From Paracamarosporium sp. OC-R06-R3 (taxonomy: Eukaryota; Ascomycota; Dothideomycetes; Pleosporales; Didymosphaeriaceae), in the NCBI GenBank assembly GCA_019828545.1, contig JACVRA010000120.1, forward strand, positions 186,001 to 250,000: 64,000 bases of DNA, read 5' to 3'. The stretch's first letter is position 1, and every line of letters begins with the position of its first letter. Made by a program: the position numbers and the translations under genes. The notes below the pieces were generated by a model. The model worked only from the letters and a program-made list of their open reading frames with translations, made no database searches and was not told the origin of the DNA. Of this stretch, positions 56,863 through 64,000 are shown one piece after another.

Positions 56863-57435
56863 CTAACACATACCTTGCCCCTTTCTGAAACGCTCAATCT
56901 CTACCTCAGCACGCTTCAGCTTCATAGCCAAATTATTGTTCTCTTCGTTAAGCTTCCGGTTTCTCACCTTCATCTGTGTAAGCTCCTCCCAAACTTCCTT
57001 GAGCCGCTTCTCCGCCACCATCTTGGGCGGATTCCTAGCCTCTTTCTCTGCAAGCGTCGGCTCTGGCACCGCAAGCATATCCTTAAATGACTTAATCATG
57101 AAATTCGTGTCGATGCCCTGGTCTAACGCCTCCTGGATTGCATCTCTCAACTCATTCAGAAGCATCAGCATCGGAGCCGGGATCGGTTTATAGGGATTCA
57201 AGGAGTTGAGCCGAGTGCGCAAGGTGTCCTCGAGCTTTTGTAATTCCTTGTACTGTTTCTCTGGGTTTCGACCTTGTTCGGCATTGTCAAGACAGCTTTT
57301 GAGAAGACCGAAGGTGGTATGAGTGCCCATGTATGATGACTTGTTGGTGTTCTCTGGAGGAAGGAATCGGACCATCTCCTCGGTGATAGTGCAGATGCCG
57401 GCGTGTCCACGGCGGGGAGCGCGTTGAGTGGTCAT
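56863..57435 (-). CDS. Hypothetical protein with C-terminal coiled coil
   Basis: 190 codons from ATG 57435 (MTTQRAPRRGHAGICTITEE). The middle contains PYKPIPAPMLMLLNELRDAI; the last 60 residues, RLKEVWEELTQMKVRNRKLN onwards, are a clear heptad-pattern coiled coil. No family recognised. The frame ends FRKGQGMC at 56863, but the last codons overlap a donor-like GGTATGT, so a short further exon starting near 56830 is possible. The coherent charged-helix composition over 190 codons argues for a real gene. No signal peptide or membrane segment. Confidence 0.65.
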   Translation of the reverse strand: MTTQRAPRRGHAGICTITEEMVRFLPPENTNKSSYMGTHTTFGLLKSCLDNAEQGRNPEKQYKELQKLEDTLRTRLNSLNPYKPIPAPMLMLLNELRDAIQEALDQGIDTNFMIKSFKDMLAVPEPTLAEKEARNPPKMVAEKRLKEVWEELTQMKVRNRKLNEENNNLAMKLKRAEVEIERFRKGQGMC

Positions 57436-60400
57436 GGAGATTCGTATTGGAGAGCTTAAAGAATGATAAAAAAAACTGGGTGGGGTTGTTTGGACAATCG
57501 TGTTGATCTTTTCAAGCGTTGATTTGCTCTGCCGTTGGGGCTGCTGACTTGTTTTGGTGTTGTGGGCTGGTGTAATTTACATGGGACATGCTCTCTCTGC
57601 CTCTAGCGGTTTTGATGAAGCTGCGTATGACAGACACCTGCGCAAAATTGATTTAGCCCTTGTATTGGACGAAAAATCTTAATGATTGTGGTTGATCGAT
57701 AAAGAGTGGTAAGCAAGAGCAGCTGACGCCCAAATACCCGCTAGCCTGTTGTACGACGCCTGCAACTTTGCGGTTCGGTTGTGTAACTACATATGCCAGA
57801 GGAGAAGTCCTTACAATCTGTTTCGACCATACAGGTCGGCGTGAGCCACGCAAAGATAGGAATGAGCATCAAGTTGCTACACAAGGGTACCGCAAAGGAT
57901 GTTTAAGAACCATCCACAGTTGGTGTCAAAAATAATTAGACTTCTAGGCGGGTTAGTGTGCCAAGGAGTCCGTTAATTTTGGCATTTATTGTGATCTACC
58001 AAGCCAGGAATGTAAACAACAATATAAGCGATCCAGCACACTTCATGAAAGACCAAGCTGACCAATAGTGCAAAGGGAAATAATCAAAATAGGCGGTATC
58101 TATCTAGAGCTTGCTCGACCTGACGCGTCCCAAGGGTCTACATTATCCGAAATTCTCCATTGAGAACCAAATGATCGGAGGGTATTGGATGTGAAGATAC
58201 GTGCAGCGATCATTCAGACAGAATCCGAGCAGCTACAGACTAGTGATACATGCTAGAAAGACACAAAACTGCACGACACCAGGATCGTCTCTGCATACAC
58301 GTTTGCAAAGATGACTGTGCCTGGGACTAAAGGTAGCCCCTCAAGTGACAGAAATATGAAACGCCGCTTTAACCGACAAAGTAGGCACTTAATTAGCGTA
58401 CGTTTAGATGTAGTGTGTTACCGATAGACCTACTAAACGTACTACCTTCAAAAGTAGAAGTTATAATTAGAGAGCAAACGTCACAAAGTACACCAAAATG
58501 AACAATCAGACCAACGATAGATAATTATCCCCTTTGACAATGACCGTTGACCGGAAAACAAAGCCATGCTGGAACTTCCTAGCATGCGGGATATCTAGCG
58601 TTGATCGAACTGAAAAAGTGGAAGTATCGTTGCGCAAAGATGCGTGGTGAAAGAAAGAATCAAACGATAAACAAAACAGAGGCTGTGTCGAAGGTGGCTA
58701 ATGCCTACGAGAAGGGTGACCGAAGCCCGGTATAGGCGAATTCAAGACCCAAGAATAGGATGGCCAAAGCCAAGCTAACGAAAAGTAGAGACCGCGTTGA
58801 GGAACGTGCGAAATGGATATGAAAAGGCCAGACAAGAGGAGCGATCGAAAGAGAATTCAACCTGCGGCGAGCGTTCCTCAGTGTAACCCTACAGATCCTA
58901 CAATGTGGAAAAAGTATGCTGAAGTGATACCGCGATATGTCGTTAATCTTTTCCAGACAAATTAAAATATTGAGAACACGTATTGTTCTTCGATGTTTAT
59001 ACCTCAAAGATCGGTGAGTGTCCCGTGCACTCTTAGTGAGGACAGAGTCCAACGAGACACGAAATGTGGGCGATGGAAGACATGACTCCAGCTTGCGGAG
59101 CACATACGGGTCTCACTCGAGCTGTATAGAAAGTATGGTCGACACAGCGAGCGGGTACAGCGATGTGCATCGAGTTGCTGTTGTACTATCCCGAATAGCC
59201 GTGTCCGTACGTGTACTGTGGGGCGTTCGTGACAGGTATGCTGTTCAAGGTCTTCCAGGCAATTTCGGCAGCCTCTTCGCGAGATTGTTCGAGGTAACGA
59301 TAGTCGCGCCATAGGGGTGCTCGAAACTCACGGCCTTGGACAACGACGCCACTGGACCATGCAGTCCTGATGCCTACGAAATATTAGCAACTTTATACAT
59401 CGGAATGAGCATTTCTATCGAGATGGTGCAGCGCGTACCTCGTGGGTCAGAGTAATCCTGAAATTGCGGTTGCGCTATTTGATTCGAGGTGCAATAATCT
59501 GAACGCAAGGCGTGTCAGTGGAATATTTGGTCCCATAGGAAGGCAACGCACTTTGCAGCTTCTGTACGTAAGTCTCCTGCCTGTTGGTGGCCATGATAGG
59601 CTTTGTGTATTCGAAAAGGAGCTATTACTGATGCCTAGGAGCTCAATAACCTTTGGGGGGTAGACTAGGGTCCAACCTCGAGTCAGGAACGTAAGGCAGT
59701 GTGAAACTTAGGGATGCTGGCCTTCTGTTTATAGTTCAAGAGGGCATGCTTGAGCTTCTAGAGGCTGCGGAAATTGACTCTGCCGAGCTGAAATTCCAGT
59801 ACGCTGGTAGAGTGGATGAGGGGTATTATCGCCTGTATCCCGCCTGCATTGTGTTGCTAGGTAAGTAAAAGTCCGACAGCTTGGAGAGTGTGGCTCTCGA
59901 GGCTGGTGCCGCATGCTTCTTCTTATTGGCTTTGAAGATCGGAATGACTGTTCAAGACCAGGCAAAAACCATGAGTGCAGGCAACCCACCGTGGGTAGAC
60001 CAGGTATATAAAGCCAGTCATGCACTATCTCATGTTCTTGGGACCAATAACCCTTCAAAGCGTGTGGGGTCGTTTACGGCTTGGCCGGATGAAGGCTGGT
60101 TTGTCTGAGTTGGCGCAAAGCCGAGCAAAAGTTGTAAGGCTAACAAAAGCCGGCTTTACTAGATTGCGTACTTGGATTCTGAACTATAGCCTTTCGAGGT
60201 ACGGACCCGCTGCAAGGTCATTGCCTTACGATCCGTCCTCGTTCCGGACCGCACCGTACCAAACTCTGCCACGAACTCGTCATCTTCGAACGCCTCCATC
60301 GCGTGATTTCTATGCATGGCGGCCTGATTCGGGTGGACCATGCCGGATCGATCAACGCCATGCACATCATGGCGTCCAGTCGCGTTAGAGCTTTGCTGCA

Positions 60401-62597
60401 GCGCGTCGCTCGGGAATGGCGTCTGGGGGTCGATGTCTTGAAACTTTGTCCTGATTTAGATCCTGCGTCCCCTTGACACAGATGCTGATGAGCCGGGCCG
60501 TTGCGTGCCCAGCATGCCAGCCCGGTGCTCTGGCCATCCGTTCATTGCTCAACTTTCCCATGACCACTCATTCAGCCTGCCCGAAGCTCCAGCTGTCCCC
60601 GCTTTTCCAGGCGCATGCTAGCCTGGCCTCGGTGGAATTGCCGCCACAGACGAGATGATCCGGACAGAAGAAGTGGGGTGCCCCTCGCTGTCAATGAGCT
60701 GTCAGTCTGTTGTGTTGTCAGGTTGTATAATTCAAAATCGATTGATATCGTGGCAAGTGACGTGGTCTCGCTTCTGCGTCGCGCTAAACCTGAACGGTAT
60801 TCAAAAACAGTACGTGCTGGAAGGCATCTTTTTGTCTCATGAAAGTGAGGCGGAGAGGTTGACAGTCTGCAAATATTGTTTTTAGTCTGGATGATGGGCG
60901 GTGGTGTGGGTGTCTCAAGTAGGGATGCATAACCTATCCGCATCTAATTGCTGCAGACGTGGGCTATGGGACCCCTGGACCACAAACGTCAACTGTAGTT
61001 ACCCATCCATGAATTTTGCGTTATACATACTGCCGCAGGGTTACATGCTAGTCATTGACACTACACAAGAACTTTCCAGTAACCGAACACGCTGGCTCGT
61101 CCCAGCGTCGCCGCCGAGGGCACGTGCGAGCAACATCATCTTTCGTGTACAGTAACGGACAGGAGCATTCTTGATTTCAATTCCAAGGTCGGACACGACG
61201 CCACAAGTTTTAATCGCCTTTTAGTGGTCAATTACCCGAGACATGCCAGAGTGCCAGTTCGGATGGCCAACACGTTGGGCCGCACTCACTCTCAACGCCA
61301 CGGTCGATGGACCCTGCACCTTGCATTTCCTGTACCTTGAGTCCAATCGACATGAGACCCTGGAGCCGATCGTCCACCACGTACGCCAACTAGATTGAAC
61401 GCAAAGCGGCTGAAGCAATTCTGCAGGTCGTTCGAGTATACGAAGGCTCTGGGGTAGTTGATTGCTATGGTTCGTTTCTTCGGAGCTGTGTTACTGTATG
61501 TGTGCGTTGCCGAGCAGCAGCCGTCCATTTTGGGCTTATCATGGAGACTTGGTGCGGCTAGTGGCGTTTCTGCCAATGTCGCACACGGATTTCCAAGGCC
61601 AGGAAGAAGTTAAGTAGATCAAGTCTGCCGGCCAAGAAAGTCGCCGATGCTCGTCTTAACGATCCGGGCCTCTGTTCTTTGAGCGTCAGACACCAGGGTC
61701 CAGTATTGTCTGGCGACCGAGCCGAAACTTCAGGAGTAGTTGACCCATTATGTAACCAAGCGATTCGGCGAAAGGCATGAGCGTGGTTCTGCGCAGTTCG
61801 TAATGGAGGATCCAAGGCAGTTCTCCACACCCTATTCTAGCTGCGATTCATCAAGGATACATGTAGCCGGCCTATGCGGTGCGGCCACGCAGTAAAGCTG
61901 CGACGTGATTGTTCGTCCCGGTTTACCCAGCGCATGCAGGATCGACTCTTTTCGACACGAGGGTACCATTGGTCCAAGTTTTCAAAAAGATTATTCTAGT
62001 CGGAGTTTGGATGGTTGTTGGCCCCTGTGAAGGCTGCAAGCAATCATCTGCAGCAAGAAATGCGCGAGCGGGCCGTGCGAGTCACTGGGGGGTCGTTGCC
62101 GGAATGGATTCACAGTGAAAGGTACCACGAATTGCGTTGATAGGTGGAAATCATGACCTTCTCACTTGACTACGCATGTGCACGCGTTGATGTGTGCGGG
62201 GCACTGCGGAGCAGGTGTTTGCGCGTAAAGCTCCGTGGACCTTGGGTTTAGAGATCAATCTTCGACACGTGACAGGCTATCCTCACCTGAGCTCAGTAAC
62301 CATACCCCTCGGACAGAGGTGAGCGAAAACGTACACAACTACCGACAACACGCTCGGCCTATCTACAGATTTTTCAACACGCCCACTTTCAGCGTCGCGG
62401 CTCGGGTGCGCCACCCGTCGGCAGGCAAGAGTGGGGTTGCATGGCGGGGCAATTCGCGACATGACGTGAAGTTGCACCACCACTACAACCACCTCCTCCT
62501 CCTCCTCCTCCTCCTGCTACTACCATAACTTGCCGCTCAATCGACTGCTCGGCACACTTTTGCGGCACGCCTTCCAACTCTCCACCTCCCGTCCATC
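57436..62597. other. 5.2-kb stretch without recognisable genes
   Basis: Despite its length I find no domain, tRNA, LTR or clear exon chain. A 132-codon minus frame at 58705-59103 ends with a hydrophobic helix (LLFVSLALAILFLGLEFAY) but is otherwise Arg/Leu-rich without family signal. A CTC trinucleotide repeat lies at about 62491-62516, just upstream of the dehydrogenase gene, probably in its 5' UTR or promoter. Decayed repeats or noncoding RNA cannot be excluded. Confidence 0.4.
62491..62516 (+). repeat. CTC trinucleotide microsatellite
   Basis: About eight CTC units, 82 bp upstream of the ATG at 62598. A pyrimidine tract here is likely part of the 5' UTR or promoter. Confidence 0.7.
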
Positions 62598-63851
62598 ATG
62601 TCATCTCCCAAGACGATCCGCTGGGGCATTCTGGCGACCGGTGGCATCGCCAAAACATTGCAAGTACCCTGCTGGTGGAATGAATGATTTCTAACTCGCC
62701 CTCTTCGCAGTACTGTCGACCTGCTGGTCGATCCTGCCACGCGTGGCGTCAAGCACCTGAAGCACACGGTAGTCGCTGCTGCGTCCTCCTCGTCGGCCTC
62801 ACGCGCCCAAGCCTTCCTTGATGAGACCGGCTCGCCGTCCGACGCAAAGGCTTATGGTTCATACGAAGAGTTGGTCAACGATCCAAACGTCGACATCATA
62901 TACATTGCGACGCCCCATTCACACCACTACCAGAATGCTATGCTCGCGCTCGAGGCTGGCAAGCCCGTGCTTTGCGAGAAGGCCTTCACTGTCAACGCCG
63001 ACCAATTGCGCAAGCTGGCCGACAAGGCCAAGGAGAAGAACCTCTTCTTGATGGAGGCTGTGTGGACGCGCTATTTCCCGCTCTCCGTCTACGTGCGCGA
63101 GCAGATCACTTCGGGCCGCATCGGTCCCGTTGCTCGCGTATTTGCCGACAACAGCATGGCCACCGACCCAGAGGTGCAGTGGAAGGACGGCACCAATCGC
63201 ATGGTCAACCCAAAACTTGCAGGCGGCGCCCTACTTGATCTCGGAATCTACAGTTTGACCTGGGTGTTCCAGACGCTCTACCACACCCAGCCGGAGAACG
63301 CTCGCCAGCCTCCAAAGGTCCTTGCGGCCCTCAAGAACTACGGGCCCACCAAGGATGCTGATGAGACTACAACCATTGTGTTGAGCTTCCCGCGTCCTGA
63401 TGAGGCTGGCGGGGAGGCACATGCTATCGCAACGACTTCGATACGCGTCGCTACTACACCGGCAGGATCCCAAGATGTTCCTGGCATCCGTATACAAGGC
63501 CCCAAGGGCGAGATTCAGGTATTTCCACCTGCCTTCCGCCCTACCCGTACGCGAATCATTCTCAAAGACGGTACAATCGAAGAGAAGAACTGGCCGCAAC
63601 CTGGACCTGGTGAAGGAAGCGGCTGGCGCAACGGTTTCGGAGACAGCATCAATGCGGAGGGTGAAGGTCATGGAATGTTCTGGGAAGCGGACGAGGCTGC
63701 AGACGCCATAGTCAATAACCGGAAACAAGGTAGGTACGAAGGGATTGACGAGAGCATTCTCATCATGGAGGTCATGGACGAGACAAGAAGACAAGGTGGC
63801 CTCAAATACCCCGAAGCGATCGAGACGACGAAGTACCCGACGCAGTTGTAG
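62598..63851 (+). CDS. Gfo/Idh/MocA family dehydrogenase (dihydrodiol / D-xylose dehydrogenase-like)
   Basis: Two exons, 62598-62659 and 62711-63851; 400 aa. The 51-nt intron has a GC donor (GCAAGT) and TTCGCAG acceptor; removal restores the Rossmann start WGILATGGIAKT-FTVDLLVDP. Further motifs are DIIYIATPHSHHYQNAMLAL, GKPVLCEKAFTVNADQL (the catalytic-Lys EKP-type motif, here EKA) and GGALLDLGIYSLTWVFQTLY. These fit NAD(P)-dependent trans-dihydrodiol or D-xylose 1-dehydrogenases of fungi. The Rossmann Gly set is G-x-A-T-G-G-I-A. Probably cytosolic. The exact sugar or diol substrate cannot be assigned. Confidence 0.9.
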
Positions 63852-64000
63852 GGTCGATGCATTGTAAGCAAATAGATCAATAAAATCCTTTAGACTAGTT
63901 CGGACCACGACGAGACAAGCTGTCAGACACAGGTCTCACAGCAAAACCATGTGTCGCATGCTCTGGAACTTCTCATTGCAACACTAGAATTTTGCGTAAC

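Noticed and set aside
58705..59103. 132-codon minus-strand frame with a hydrophobic C-terminus
   Set aside because: No family signal, Arg/Leu-rich bias, overlaps other frames of equal quality.
1..64000. CRISPR array, bacterial operons, origins or phage elements
   Set aside because: No spaced direct repeats were seen and the gene structure is eukaryotic throughout.

Overview
The window is nuclear DNA of a filamentous ascomycete. The genes are compact, with frequent 45-70 nt GT-AG introns that often carry CTAAC/CTGAC branch sites, and the gene families are Pezizomycotina-typical: DUF8021, DUF7703 and DUF7029 proteins, a fucose-lectin-like propeller and a DAL5-type transporter. A dothideomycete (Pleosporales-like) source is likely but is an inference from family content only. 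I support about 19 intact protein genes, one partial gene at the left edge, a few weak or decayed genes, two tRNA genes and one solo LTR. Exon joins were checked by hand: for every multi-exon gene with firm exon calls the exon lengths sum to a multiple of three.

Layout. 1-17.8 kb is housekeeping-rich: the C-terminus of an acidic protein, a DUF3140 gene, an acyltransferase-3 membrane protein (minus), a tRNA-Trp, the phosphatidylinositol 4-kinase STT4 (minus, 8 exons) divergent from the proteasome alpha subunit PRE10, a histidine phosphatase, and a Cys-rich single-pass membrane protein. 18-25 kb holds a small C2H2 zinc-finger gene, an AT-rich spacer, a membrane-anchored lectin-like propeller and a DUF7703 membrane protein. 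27-34.6 kb is again conserved: mitochondrial presequence protease CYM1 divergent from a taxilin, then a nitronate monooxygenase. 36.5-40.6 kb carries a secreted oxalate decarboxylase, a DUF8021 secreted protein and a GNAT acetyltransferase.

40.6-50.9 kb is gene-poor. It holds a 227-bp solo LTR inserted in a decayed ORF, a broken GPI-type secreted protein, one intact secreted DUF7029-type gene, a tRNA-Thr, and a secreted alpha/beta-hydrolase gene inactivated by three in-frame TAG codons. 51.6-56 kb is a divergent pair, a TauD-type dioxygenase and a DAL5/SEO1-type anion transporter, that looks like a sulfonate-utilisation module. After a coiled-coil hypothetical gene comes about 5 kb without recognisable genes, then a Gfo/Idh/MocA dehydrogenase at the right edge.

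The most unusual object is the tRNA-Trp(CCA) gene at 6188-6334. Besides an anticodon-loop intron it has a 57-nt insertion in the D-loop with textbook spliceosomal signals (GTACGT donor, TGCTAAC branch site, CAG acceptor). Exact removal restores a normal D-arm.
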